NCBI RefSeq assembly: GCF_037040815.1
Contig: NZ_CP146232.1
Coordinates: forward strand, 4,062,001 to 4,126,000
DNA length: 64,000 nucleotides
Direction of reading: 5' to 3'
Origin: Pararoseomonas sp. SCSIO 73927
GTDB taxonomy: Bacteria; Pseudomonadota; Alphaproteobacteria; Acetobacterales; Acetobacteraceae
Positions 24,269 to 36,399 of this stretch are shown piece after piece (position 1 is the first letter of the stretch; every line of letters starts with the position of its first letter). A program made the translations under genes and the position numbers. Under the pieces are notes generated by a model. The model did no database searches. It was not told the origin of the DNA and saw nothing but the letters and a program-made list of their open reading frames with translations.

Positions 24269-25131
24269 CCCTGCACGAAGAGAAGGGCGCGCAGGTCGTT
24301 GTGGTCCACCCTTGCGCGGGCCGCGGCGGCCACGATCGGCTTGGCGTGGTAGGCGATGCCCAGCCCCGCGGCGCCGATCATCGCCAGGTCGTTCGCGCCG
24401 TCGCCCACCGCCAGGGTGGCGGCCATGGGCAGACCCTTCTCGGCCGCCAGCCGCGTCAGGGTGGCCAGCTTTGCTTCCCTGTCGAACACCGGCTCCTCCA
24501 CCCGGCCGGCCAGGACGCGGCCATTATCCACCAGCACGTTGGAATGGTGGCTGTGGAAACCGCATTCCGCCGCAACCCGGCCCGTGAAGTAGGTGAAGCC
24601 GCCGGAGGCGAGGGCGCAGTGGGCGCCATTGGCCGACATGGTCCGCACCAGCGCCATTGCGCCGGGCATGAGCCGGGTCTCCTTCCAGGTCGCCTCCAGC
24701 GCGCCGAGGGAGAGGCCCTTCAGCATCGCCACCCGTTCCCGCAGGGCGGCGGCGAAGTCCAGCTCCCCGTTCATGCTGCGGCGGGTGATCTCGGCCACCT
24801 GCTCCTTCAGCCCGGCAAACGCCGCCAGCTCGTCCAGCGTCTCGCTGGTCACGATGGTGCTGTCCATATCGGCGATGAGGAGCCGCTTGCGGCGGCCCTC
24901 GGCGGGCCCTGCGATCGCGTCCACCGGCGCGTCGCCGAGCGCGGTGCGGGCGGCGGCGGTCGCCTGGTCGGGGTTAAGGCGGGTGAAGGGCAGGTCCGCC
25001 GCCTCGCCCTCGGACAGCCAGTCCGCCGCGCCCAGGTCTGCGCCCAGGGCGTGCAAGGTGGTGCGGACGGGGGCGATCGCCTCGGCCGGGAGCTGCCCCG
25101 GGGGTGCGACGAGGGTGAGGACGTGCGACAT
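24238..25131 (-). CDS. serB: Phosphoserine phosphatase SerB
   Basis: HAD-family phosphatase of 297 residues that makes serine from O-phosphoserine. The nucleophile motif is IADMDSTIV (Asp88, Asp90), motif II is ALASGGFTYFTG, and the Mg-binding motif is VGDGANDLAMIGAA. The N-terminal 80 residues form an ACT-like regulatory region. Its start codon lies at the 5' end of miaA, on the other strand. Confidence 0.94.
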   Translation of the reverse strand: MSHVLTLVAPPGQLPAEAIAPVRTTLHALGADLGAADWLSEGEAADLPFTRLNPDQATAAARTALGDAPVDAIAGPAEGRRKRLLIADMDSTIVTSETLDELAAFAGLKEQVAEITRRSMNGELDFAAALRERVAMLKGLSLGALEATWKETRLMPGAMALVRTMSANGAHCALASGGFTYFTGRVAAECGFHSHHSNVLVDNGRVLAGRVEEPVFDREAKLATLTRLAAEKGLPMAATLAVGDGANDLAMIGAAGLGIAYHAKPIVAAAARARVDHNDLRALLFVQGYRAAEIVED

Positions 25132-25159
25132 GGACCGGGTTCATGCCCCCGGACCCGAG

Positions 25160-26122
25160 ATGGAGCAACCTGAGGCCCTTCTGATCGCCGGACCCACCGC
25201 CTCCGGCAAGTCCGCCCTGGCGCTGGCCCTGGCCCGCCGCCTGGGCGGGGCGGTGATCAACGCCGACTCGATGCAGGTCTATCGCGAGCTGCGCGTGCTG
25301 ACCGCCCGGCCGACGCCGGATGAGGAGGGGAGGGCGCCGCACGCTCTCTACGGCGTCCATCCCGCGGCCTCGGCCGCCTCCGTCGCCTGGTGGCGGGCGG
25401 CGGCGCTGGCGGAGATGGCGAAGGCGCGGGGGGCGGGGCTGCTGCCGATCCTCTGCGGCGGCACGGGGCTGTACTTCCGATCCCTGACCGTCGGGCTCTC
25501 GGAGATGCCGGCGATCCCGGATCCGGTGCGGGAGGAAGCGCGGGGGCTGCTGGCGGAGGAGGGGCCGGCCGCGCTGCACGCCCGCCTGCTGGCGGCCGAT
25601 CCGGCGAGCGCCGCGCGGCTGCGGCCGACTGACAGCCAGCGCCTCGCCCGCGCTTGGGAGGTGTGGCGGGCGACGGGGCGCGGCATCGCCGCCTGGCAGG
25701 CGGATGGGCCGGCGACCGGCCCCGCGCCCTTCGCCTTCCGCGCCATCCTGATTGATCCGCCGCGCGACGCGCTGCGCGCGGCGATCGGCGCGCGGTGGGA
25801 TGCCATGCTGCGCGCCGGCGCGATGGAGGAGGTGCGCGCCCTGCGCGCGCTGGGGCTGGACCCCGCGCTGCCGGCCATGCGCGCCCACGGCGTGCCGGAG
25901 CTCTCCGCGGTCCTGGACGGGCGGCTCTCCCCGGAGGAGGCCGGGGGGCGGGCGACCCTCGCGATCGGGCAGTACACGAAGCGGCAGGCGACTTGGTTCA
26001 GGCATCAGCCGCTGGCCGACCCGAGCAGGACGCATATCATCAATGCGCGTATCGGGGGTAAGGCGCAATTTTCGGAAAGTCAAATGGGTAGAATCTTATC
26101 ATTCATGAAAATGGTTGGTTGA
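25160..26122 (+). CDS. miaA: tRNA dimethylallyltransferase MiaA
   Basis: Transfers a dimethylallyl group to A37 of tRNAs reading UNN codons. Protein of 320 residues. P-loop GPTASGKS is at 11-18, then INADSMQVYRELRVLTARP, CGGTGLYFRSL and IGQYTKRQATWFRHQ. ATG 25160 places the P-loop at the usual distance. An in-frame ATG at 25130 with a better ribosome site would add 10 residues and share CATG with the serB start. The last 30 codons are conspicuously less GC-rich than the rest (SESQMGRILSFMKMVG) and include the downstream ilv promoter. Confidence 0.93.
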   Translation: MEQPEALLIAGPTASGKSALALALARRLGGAVINADSMQVYRELRVLTARPTPDEEGRAPHALYGVHPAASAASVAWWRAAALAEMAKARGAGLLPILCGGTGLYFRSLTVGLSEMPAIPDPVREEARGLLAEEGPAALHARLLAADPASAARLRPTDSQRLARAWEVWRATGRGIAAWQADGPATGPAPFAFRAILIDPPRDALRAAIGARWDAMLRAGAMEEVRALRALGLDPALPAMRAHGVPELSAVLDGRLSPEEAGGRATLAIGQYTKRQATWFRHQPLADPSRTHIINARIGGKAQFSESQMGRILSFMKMVG

Positions 26123-26147
26123 CGTGCCGGTTGGCCGCCCGTAGATC
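26119..26147 (+). promoter_or_regulatory. Predicted promoter for ilvBNC
   Basis: TTGACG (26119-26124) and TAGATC (26142-26147) are separated by 17 bases, about 36 bases before the ilvB start. The -35 box overlaps the miaA stop. A transcript from here would have a leader of roughly 30 bases with an AGGGGAAA ribosome site and no room for an attenuator. Confidence 0.5.
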
Positions 26148-26182
26148 AGCCACCCGCGAAACTTTCCCAGGGGAAATGCCGC

Positions 26183-27976
<1,794 letters not shown>

Positions 27977-27978
27977 GC

Positions 27979-28506
27979 ATGTCGGAGAAGTTGTCGAACG
28001 AGGGGCAGCGCACGGCGACCATCGCCGTGCTGGTGGAGAACGAGGCGGGCGTGCTCGCGCGCGTTATCGGCCTCTTCTCCGGCCGGGGCTACAACATCGA
28101 GAGCCTGACCGTGGCCCCTGTGGACGAGGAGCGGCGCCTGTCCCGCATCACCGTCGTCACCACCGGCACGGACATGATCATCGAGCAGATCAAGGCACAG
28201 CTCGACCGGCTGGTGCCCGTGCACACGGTCTCCGACCTCACCATGGAGGGGCCGCACCTGACGCGGGAGCTGGCGCTGATCAAGGTGGTCGGTCGCGGCG
28301 AGGCCCGCATGGAGGCGCTGCGCCTGGGCGACGCCTTCCGCGCCCGCGTGGTGGACGCCAGCCACGAGAGCGCGACCTTCGAGATGACCGGCACCGCCGA
28401 GAAGATCGACGCCTTCGTGGCGCTGATGCGGCCGCTGGGTTTGGCGGAGGTGTCCCGCACGGGCGCTGTCGCCATCGCGCGCGGGCCGCGCAGCCTGGCT
28501 GCCTAG
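27979..28506 (+). CDS. ilvN: Acetolactate synthase small (regulatory) subunit
   Basis: Protein of 175 residues. An N-terminal ACT domain (IAVLVENEAGVLARVIGLFS, GYNIESLTVAPVD) mediates valine feedback, and the C-terminal domain (RELALIKVVGRGEARMEAL) activates the catalytic subunit. Length and motifs are typical of IlvH/IlvN. It lies 2 bases after ilvB. Confidence 0.95.
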   Translation: MSEKLSNEGQRTATIAVLVENEAGVLARVIGLFSGRGYNIESLTVAPVDEERRLSRITVVTTGTDMIIEQIKAQLDRLVPVHTVSDLTMEGPHLTRELALIKVVGRGEARMEALRLGDAFRARVVDASHESATFEMTGTAEKIDAFVALMRPLGLAEVSRTGAVAIARGPRSLAA

Positions 28507-28520
28507 CCCTGGCGCCTAGT

Positions 28521-29583
<1,063 letters not shown>

Positions 29584-29584
29584 G

Positions 29585-29621
29585 GGATCGGGGGCGGCGG
29601 ATCGTCCGCCGCCCCCGATCC
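29585..29621 (+). terminator. Strong hairpin after ilvC
   Basis: A perfect 17-bp stem (left arm 29585-29601, right arm 29605-29621) with a three-base loop starts 2 bases after the ilvC stop. No U-tract follows, so it may end transcription of ilvBNC in both directions or protect the 3' end. The convergent CHAD gene ends just beyond it. Confidence 0.7.
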
Positions 29622-29624
29622 GCG

Positions 29625-30602
29625 CTACGCCGCCAGTCGCGGCAGTTCCACATCCTTGAAGGACCGCCAGGCCGCGGGCGTTTCCTCGATGGCGCGCTCC
29701 CGCCGCTTGCGGGCCCAGGCGCGCAGCATCTTCCCCTGCGGGGCGACGGAGGGGTCCTCGGCCTCCAGCCGCCGCGTCAGCTCGGCGGCCACCACGGCGT
29801 CGTTCAGCGCGCCCAGCTCCTCCTGCAGGCTCTGGCAGGCACGGCGGAAGCTCTTGCGGCCGCTCCCGTGAAGCGGGGCCAGCAGTTCCACCCCGTAGCG
29901 CAGCTTCTTCAGCGCCTTCCGCAGCTCGTGCAGCTCCTCCTCCGAGCGCCCGCGGATATGGCGGCCGCGCCGCTGCACCGTGCGGGCCAGCCGTGCCTGA
30001 AGCCGGGGCGCCAGCTTGCGGACCGGCTTTGCCAGTTTGCCGTGCCCCTGCGGGGATGAGGGATCCGCCGCGTCCTCGGCCCAGGCGGAGAGGCTCTCGA
30101 CCGTATTGGTGAAGGCCGGGCCGCTCACCGCCGCGCGGAGCGAGGATTGCGCGGCGGCACGGGCGCGCCGCGCCGCCTCCTCCAGCTTGGCGAGCTCGTG
30201 GATCGGCACGCCGTCCACGGCGGCCGCGGGCAGGATCTGGGTGATGAACACGTCCCAGTCTCGCGCCTCCCCGAGAACCTGGCCCAGCCGCCGGAGGCTG
30301 GCGTTGAAGCGCTCCTCCGCCTCATCGGGCAGGCCGGGATGGAAGGTGGCGATGACGGCCCGCAGGCGTCGGGCGGCCACGCGCATCTGATGGACGCCCT
30401 CGGCCTCTCCCGCGACCGCGGCGGGGCGGTGGGCGGCGAGCGCGGCGAGGGTGGCCCGCACCATGTGGCGGAAGGCCTCGCCGGCGGTGGCATCCGCCGG
30501 CCAGTCCGCCGCGTCGGGCAGCTCCGGCCGCGGCGCCCCGCCCGCCCCGTCCTCGGGCGTGTCGGTGGGCGCGGCTTCGGTCTTCGGCCCGTCGATGGGC
30601 AT
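29625..30602 (-). CDS. CHAD domain-containing protein
   Basis: Protein of 325 residues, helical and strongly basic. It has the paired CHAD motifs GVHQMRVAARRLRAVIATF and ELHELRKALKKLRYGVELL, with the conserved histidines and surface lysines/arginines that bind polyphosphate in this family. No CYTH triphosphatase domain or polyphosphate kinase lies adjacent, so it is an orphan CHAD protein. A role at polyphosphate granules is inferred from the family only. Confidence 0.87.
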   Translation of the reverse strand: MPIDGPKTEAAPTDTPEDGAGGAPRPELPDAADWPADATAGEAFRHMVRATLAALAAHRPAAVAGEAEGVHQMRVAARRLRAVIATFHPGLPDEAEERFNASLRRLGQVLGEARDWDVFITQILPAAAVDGVPIHELAKLEEAARRARAAAQSSLRAAVSGPAFTNTVESLSAWAEDAADPSSPQGHGKLAKPVRKLAPRLQARLARTVQRRGRHIRGRSEEELHELRKALKKLRYGVELLAPLHGSGRKSFRRACQSLQEELGALNDAVVAAELTRRLEAEDPSVAPQGKMLRAWARKRRERAIEETPAAWRSFKDVELPRLAA

Positions 30603-30943
30603 GGTGGCTGGCCTCCTCTCGGCTGGGGCCTGGCGGCCCTTGCGGAAAGCACGGCCATGTTGGTGTTGACAGCTTCGCCATCAAGGCGGGAGGCGGCTTG
30701 CCCGGCCCCTCCGCACGGCCTAGTGTCCCTTCCATGCAGGCGATGCCCGCCCGTACCGCGCCTCTCCGCTCCGGCCGCCCGGCCGCCGCCCTCGCGCGCT
30801 CGGCCCTCGCCCTCCTCCCGCTCCTCCTTCGACTTCGCCGCCCCTGGGCGTGACGCGCGGCTGACAGGCCGGCATCGCTCAGGGGGTTCCCCGGGCCGCG
30901 CGCCCGCCTGACATCCACACGGCAGAACGAAGGAACGGCCCCG
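30603..30943. other. Intergenic region upstream of leuA
   Basis: This stretch of 341 bases separates the CHAD gene from leuA. It holds a perfect TTGACA hexamer (30666-30671) without a convincing -10 partner, a weaker TTGCCC/TAGTGT pair (30698-30703, 30721-30726, spacing 17), the leucine-rich leader reading frame (30734-30853) and a possible stem between 30854-30861 and 30895-30902. The leuA ribosome site AAGGA lies near 30930. Confidence 0.6.
30734..30853 (+). CDS. Putative leucine leader peptide of leuA (attenuation)
   Basis: A 39-codon frame in the leuA leader that ends in a leucine-rich run, LALLPLLLRLRRPWA: seven leucines in ten residues, using CTC and CTT codons. The stop at 30851-30853 is immediately followed by CGCGCGGC (30854-30861), which can pair with GCCGCGCG (30895-30902). 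This is the geometry of a leader peptide whose stalled ribosome controls downstream RNA folding. leu leader peptides are known in proteobacteria. A weak ribosome site and absence of a U-tract keep confidence moderate. Confidence 0.5.
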   Translation: MQAMPARTAPLRSGRPAAALARSALALLPLLLRLRRPWA

Positions 30944-32530
30944 ATGGCCCATAACCACCCGAGCTTCGGCAGCATCGCGGACGACCGCGTCATCATCTTC
31001 GACACCACGCTGCGCGACGGCGAGCAATCCCCCGGCTTCTCCATGAACCTGGAGGAGAAGCTGCGCATGGCGGAGAGCCTGGCGGAACTCGGCGCGGACG
31101 TGCTGGAGGCCGGCTTCCCCATCGCCAGCCCCGGCGATTTCGACAGCGTGCGCTCCATCGCCCAGCGCTTCGGCAAGGACGGCCCCGTGGTCTGCGGCCT
31201 GGCCCGCTCGGCCGATGCCGACATCCTGCGCGCCGCCGAGGCGATCAAGCCCGCCGCCCGCGGCCGCATCCACACCTTCATCTCCACCTCCGAGCTGCAC
31301 ATGCGCGTGAAGCTGCGCATGTCGGACGAGGAGGTGCTGGCCGCCGTGACCCGCAGCGTGACCCTGGCCCGCAACCACACGGACGACGTGGAGTGGTCCG
31401 CCGAGGATGGCAGCCGCACGGACATGGATTTCCTGTGCCGCTGCGTGGAGGCCGCCATCAAGGCCGGCGCCACCACCATCAACATTCCGGATACGGTCGG
31501 CTACGCCCTGCCGGAGGACATGACCCGCATCTTCTCCACCGTGCGGGAGCGGGTGCCGGGCGCGGATGGGGTGATCTTCTCCACCCACAACCACAACGAC
31601 CTGGGCCTGGCCGTGGCGAACACCATCGCCGCCATCCGCGCCGGCGCCCGGCAGGTGGAGTGCACCATCAACGGCATCGGCGAGCGCGCGGGCAATGCCG
31701 CGCTGGAGGAGGTGGCGATGGCGCTGCGCACGCGCGGCAACGCCATCTCCCGCACCACGAACATCCGGACGCCGAACATCCTCCGCACCTCGCGCCTGCT
31801 GGCGACCATCACGGGCTTCGACGTGCAGCCGAACAAGGCGATCGTCGGCCGCAACGCCTTCGCCCATGAATCCGGCATCCACCAGGACGGCGTGCTGAAG
31901 GACGCCTCCACCTATGAGATCATGACGCCGGAGAGCGTGGGCTGGGCCACCAATTCCCTGGTGCTCGGCAAGCACTCCGGCCGCGCGGCCTTCCGGGACA
32001 AGCTGAAGGCCCTGGGCTACGAGCTGGGCGACAATGCGCTGAACGACGCCTTCCGGCGCTTCAAGGACCTCGCCGACCGCAAGAAGGTCGTCTACGACGA
32101 GGACGTGTCGGCGCTGGTGGATGACGAGGTGATCCGCCAGAACGACCGGGTGAAGATCACGGCGCTGACCGTCACCTCCGGCATCAACTCCCGCCCAATG
32201 GCCTCCCTGAAGCTGGAGATCGACGGCGAGGAGGTGGAGGGCATCGCCGGCGGCGACGGCGCGGTGGACGCGACGTTCAACGCGATACGCGCGGCTTTCC
32301 CGCACGACGTCCAGCTGAAGCTCTACGCCGTGCAGTCTGTCACCGGCGGCACCGATGCGCAGGCGCGCGTGACCGTGCGCTTCGAGGAGAGCGGCAAGCT
32401 GGTGGACGGGCAGGGGGCGGATACCGACACCATCGTCGCCTCCGCCCGCGCCTATGTCCACGCGCTGAACAAGCTGCTGGTGAAGCGCGAGCGCACCGCG
32501 CCGGCGGAGATGGCGGTCCCGGCGGTCTGA
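30944..32530 (+). CDS. leuA: 2-isopropylmalate synthase
   Basis: First committed enzyme of leucine synthesis, condensing acetyl-CoA and 2-oxoisovalerate. Protein of 528 residues. The catalytic TIM barrel has FDTTLRDGEQSPG near residue 19 and the metal-binding THNHNDLGLA. HESGIHQDG follows, and the C-terminal LeuA regulatory domain (from about residue 395) carries leucine feedback. It is of the longer LeuA1 type. The gene is monocistronic and probably under leader-peptide control. Confidence 0.96.
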   Translation: MAHNHPSFGSIADDRVIIFDTTLRDGEQSPGFSMNLEEKLRMAESLAELGADVLEAGFPIASPGDFDSVRSIAQRFGKDGPVVCGLARSADADILRAAEAIKPAARGRIHTFISTSELHMRVKLRMSDEEVLAAVTRSVTLARNHTDDVEWSAEDGSRTDMDFLCRCVEAAIKAGATTINIPDTVGYALPEDMTRIFSTVRERVPGADGVIFSTHNHNDLGLAVANTIAAIRAGARQVECTINGIGERAGNAALEEVAMALRTRGNAISRTTNIRTPNILRTSRLLATITGFDVQPNKAIVGRNAFAHESGIHQDGVLKDASTYEIMTPESVGWATNSLVLGKHSGRAAFRDKLKALGYELGDNALNDAFRRFKDLADRKKVVYDEDVSALVDDEVIRQNDRVKITALTVTSGINSRPMASLKLEIDGEEVEGIAGGDGAVDATFNAIRAAFPHDVQLKLYAVQSVTGGTDAQARVTVRFEESGKLVDGQGADTDTIVASARAYVHALNKLLVKRERTAPAEMAVPAV

Positions 32531-32567
32531 CCGGGAAGTCCTCCTGGCGCATCCGGTCGACGCCGGT

Positions 32568-33395
32568 TCAGCGACGCTGATCGGCCAGGGCCGCGCTCCG
32601 GACGAGGAGCTGCTGGGCATCCTGCCGGACCTGCGGCGGAACCTCTTGCTTCGGTTCCGCCGCTACCATGGCGGGAACCCCTTCGAGTTCGTGTGCGATC
32701 AGGGCGTGCAGGGGAGGGACGGCCGGCCCCTGACCCATCTCAGGGTTGACGGCCTTCTCCCGCAGGAGCTGGCCAATCGCTTCCCGTTCCGACGACGAGA
32801 GGCTCACCTCGCGCAGGAGCGACGGCAGGTCCATAGGTGGAATCTCGCCGGCGTGGCTCCGGAGCCAGCGGAGGGTGAGGGCTGGACGGATCGCGTAGAG
32901 GTACTTCTTGCGGGGGAATTCATCCCGCCGGAGCCAGCGCTCATGCACCTGCCGCGCGAGGCTGGCGTAGTGATGGATGGCGGCCGGGCGCGAGGGGATG
33001 CTTCGGACCAGGCGCCGGAGCAGGTCTGCCATGGTCTCGTCCTCGGTATAGACGAGCGGCGAGGAGAGCCATTCCCGCAGGGCCTGGTTTCCCTTGAGGG
33101 CGAGGTTGATGGCCTTCCGCATGTCCCAGCCCGCCAGGTCCAGATCGTTCGGCAGGGCGCGCTCGATCACGTCGCGGCCGGCCTCGAGCTGCACGAACCA
33201 TCGTGTCGGGCGGGCGTAGAGGAACCGGACGTCCCAGTCGCTGTCCGGGCTTGCGAAACCCCAGGCCCGAGAGCCGGACTCGACGGCGAAGACGACCTTG
33301 ACGTCCTCGTCACGCTCGATGATCGCCAACGCCTCGTTCACCGAGCGCCGGTGGTCGGCGTCCAGCGTCGCCTGGTTCCCCTCGGCATCCCGCAC
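32568..33395 (-). CDS. Nucleotidyltransferase domain protein (RlaP/YcgL-like)
   Basis: Protein of 275 residues. The polymerase-beta-type motif is ESGSRAWGFASPDSDWDVRF, with GS at 41-42 and metal-binding Asp53 and Asp55. A helical C-terminal half includes EFPRKKYLYAIRPALTLRWL. This matches the predicted nucleotidyltransferases related to RlaP, which in other bacteria neighbour RNA ligases; none is adjacent here. GTG 33395 is the start: AAGGAG (33402-33407) lies 6 bases before it and no ATG is near. Confidence 0.8.
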   Translation of the reverse strand: MRDAEGNQATLDADHRRSVNEALAIIERDEDVKVVFAVESGSRAWGFASPDSDWDVRFLYARPTRWFVQLEAGRDVIERALPNDLDLAGWDMRKAINLALKGNQALREWLSSPLVYTEDETMADLLRRLVRSIPSRPAAIHHYASLARQVHERWLRRDEFPRKKYLYAIRPALTLRWLRSHAGEIPPMDLPSLLREVSLSSSEREAIGQLLREKAVNPEMGQGPAVPPLHALIAHELEGVPAMVAAEPKQEVPPQVRQDAQQLLVRSAALADQRR

Positions 33396-33499
33396 GATCG
33401 GCTCCTTCTCGATTCCTGGGTTCCCATCGTGCCGAAGCCTGCGCCCTTCCGGCGAGTAGAGATGCCGTCGTGGCCGCCGCGCCGCCGGTCGCGCCGTAC

Positions 33500-34585
33500 T
33501 TACGCGCGCAGCCGAGGCATCAGCGCCTCGGCATTGCCGCTCTCGATCGCCCGTAGCGTCGCCTCGTCCAGCCCCAACCCGGCGAGGCCCTGCACCTGCT
33601 CGGCGGAGGTCCGGTAGGGAAAGTCCGTCCCGAGCACCACCTGGCTTGCCGGCACCACCTGCAGCAGGCCGCCCATGGCCACGGGGTTGGCCGCCTGGGC
33701 CGTGTCGTAGAGGAAGCGGCCGAGCGCTGGCCGCACCCCGCCCGCCAGCTGCGCGCCGGAGGCGGGGATGCGGGCCTGGAACTCGAAGCGCTCGATCAGG
33801 AAGGGCGCGGTGCCCCCGGCATGGGAGAGGATGAAGCGGATTTCCGGGAACCGCTTCGCCGTGCCGCTGAACAGCAGGCTGCCGATGGTCCGCGTGGTGT
33901 CCGTGCCGTACTCGATCAGCGGGTCGGGGAGGAGGGGCATCTGCAGGTTGGTGCAGCAGGGGGCGGAGATGGGGTGGGTAGCCGCCACCGCCCGCCGCCG
34001 GTTCAGCTCCTCGTAGAGCGGCTGGAACAGCGGGTCGCCCAGCCATTTCCCGCCGTAATTGGTGAAGAGCAGCACGCCGTCGGCCTTCAGCACGTCCAGC
34101 GCGTAGGCCGCTTCCGCCAGGCTTCCCTCCATGTCCGGCAGGGGCAGGGCGGCGAACGAGCCGAAGCGGCCGGGGTGGCGCTGCATCAGCTCCGCCGCGT
34201 ACTCGTTGCAGGCCCGCGCCAGCCGGCGCCGCTCCTCCCCCTCCGCAAAGGTCAGCCCGGGGGTGGTGACGGAGAGGATCGCCACGTCGATCCCCGCCGC
34301 GTCCATGTCCTCGATCGTCCGCTCCGGCGTCCAGTCCCGCTGGAGGGGGAAGAAGTCCATGCGCCGGAGCACCGCGTCCTTGTAGGCGGGCGGGGTGAGG
34401 TGGTGATGCACGTCGATCCGGCGCCGCCGGGCAGGGGCAGGGGCGGAGGGCTGGGACCGGGCAGCGGACGGGATGAAACTCGCGGCACCGGCCGCGAGGG
34501 CGGTGCGGAACAGCCCCCGACGGGGCAGGGCGCAGCCGCAGGCACTATCCGGATGGCCTGCCGGCCCGCAGCGAAGGTTCAGCAT
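33500..34585 (-). CDS. Amidohydrolase family protein, exported by a Tat-like leader
   Basis: Protein of 361 residues related to ACMSD/gamma-resorcylate decarboxylase amidohydrolases. It has the metal motif IDVHHHLTPPAY near residue 58, ATHPISAP, FILSHAGGTAPFLIERF and GTDFPYR. The N-terminal PRRGLFRTALAAGAASFIPS is a twin-arginine type leader, unusual for this family. Members hydrolyse or decarboxylate aromatic acids; the substrate here is unknown. The start ATG 34585 has GGGAG upstream. Confidence 0.83.
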   Translation of the reverse strand: MLNLRCGPAGHPDSACGCALPRRGLFRTALAAGAASFIPSAARSQPSAPAPARRRRIDVHHHLTPPAYKDAVLRRMDFFPLQRDWTPERTIEDMDAAGIDVAILSVTTPGLTFAEGEERRRLARACNEYAAELMQRHPGRFGSFAALPLPDMEGSLAEAAYALDVLKADGVLLFTNYGGKWLGDPLFQPLYEELNRRRAVAATHPISAPCCTNLQMPLLPDPLIEYGTDTTRTIGSLLFSGTAKRFPEIRFILSHAGGTAPFLIERFEFQARIPASGAQLAGGVRPALGRFLYDTAQAANPVAMGGLLQVVPASQVVLGTDFPYRTSAEQVQGLAGLGLDEATLRAIESGNAEALMPRLRA

Positions 34586-34688
34586 GGTCCCGCTCCCGTC
34601 CCCGGCGCCCGCCTTTTCCGGCGGAGTCGCCGCGGAATGGAACCCCTCCGCCGCAGCGCCACGCAATGCCGTAGGGGCGCGGGCAACG

Positions 34689-34717
34689 AAAAAGGGCGCC
34701 CCCGAGGGGACGCCCTT
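34689..34717 (-). terminator. Rho-independent terminator for the small lipoprotein gene
   Basis: Read on the minus strand: AAGGGCG pairs with CGCCCTT, CCCC with GGGG, loop TCG, followed directly by a run of five T. It lies 38 bases past the stop of the lipoprotein gene and upstream of the amidohydrolase. Confidence 0.75.
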
Positions 34718-34754
34718 CCCTGCCACGCCCCCGGGAAGGGGGCGGGAACTGACC

Positions 34755-34997
34755 TCAGCGCCAGATCGGACGGCCGAGGTTGACGTCGTTGCCGCTGGTC
34801 AGCGCGCCGCCGGCCGCACCGGCCGCGCCGCCGATCAGGGCGCCCGTGCCGGCATTGCCGCCGGTGATCGCGGCGACGCCGGCACCGGCGCCGGCGCCGA
34901 GCAGGCCACCGGAGACCGCGCGGTCGCCGGTGCTGTAGCCGCAGGCGCCGAGGCCGAGGCCTGCAACGGCGAGGAGGGCGAGGGTGGACTTGCGCAT
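34755..34997 (-). CDS. Small glycine-zipper lipoprotein
   Basis: Protein of 80 residues. The lipoprotein leader KSTLALLAVAGLGLGAC has a LGAC lipobox (Cys19). The mature part is a glycine-zipper hairpin (GGLLGAGAGAGVAAITGG, GALIGGAAGAAGGALTSG), as in small outer-membrane entericidin- or YMGG-like proteins. It is anchored in the envelope; function is unknown. It is divergent from mreB and followed by a good terminator. Confidence 0.75.
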   Translation of the reverse strand: MRKSTLALLAVAGLGLGACGYSTGDRAVSGGLLGAGAGAGVAAITGGNAGTGALIGGAAGAAGGALTSGNDVNLGRPIWR

Positions 34998-35204
34998 GGT
35001 CTGCTTTCCCGTTGTTTCAACTGTGCGACCAGAACGCGACCACCCCGGCCGGGTTGCGCGGCTGTCATGTGCGCCGACATGCGGGGCGTGCACGGGGGAG
35101 GCGGGCGTTTCCCGCTTGAGCGGCCCCCTCCTTGCCGCTAGTGACCTCCGCGCCCGGCTCCGGGCCGTTCCAGTCCCGCCCGGACGCCCCCGTTCCAGCC
35201 CTGA

Positions 35205-36260
<1,056 letters not shown>

Positions 36261-36399
36261 CCTGCGGTGGAAGACGGGGAGTCGCCCGGCCCGGACTTCC
36301 ATTAAATTTCTTCAGGAACAGCCTTTTAGGGCGGTTTCGTCGTATACGGGATGAGGGGGCCGGGGGTTCCCGAGGGCGTAGTGTGAGGGGGAGATCGGC

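Noticed and set aside
24593..25159. Long upstream extension of the miaA frame
   Set aside because: It runs antisense through serB; MiaA homology begins at about 25160-25180.
30666..30671. Perfect TTGACA hexamer upstream of leuA
   Set aside because: No acceptable -10 sequence lies 15-19 bases downstream, so it is noted but not called as a promoter.
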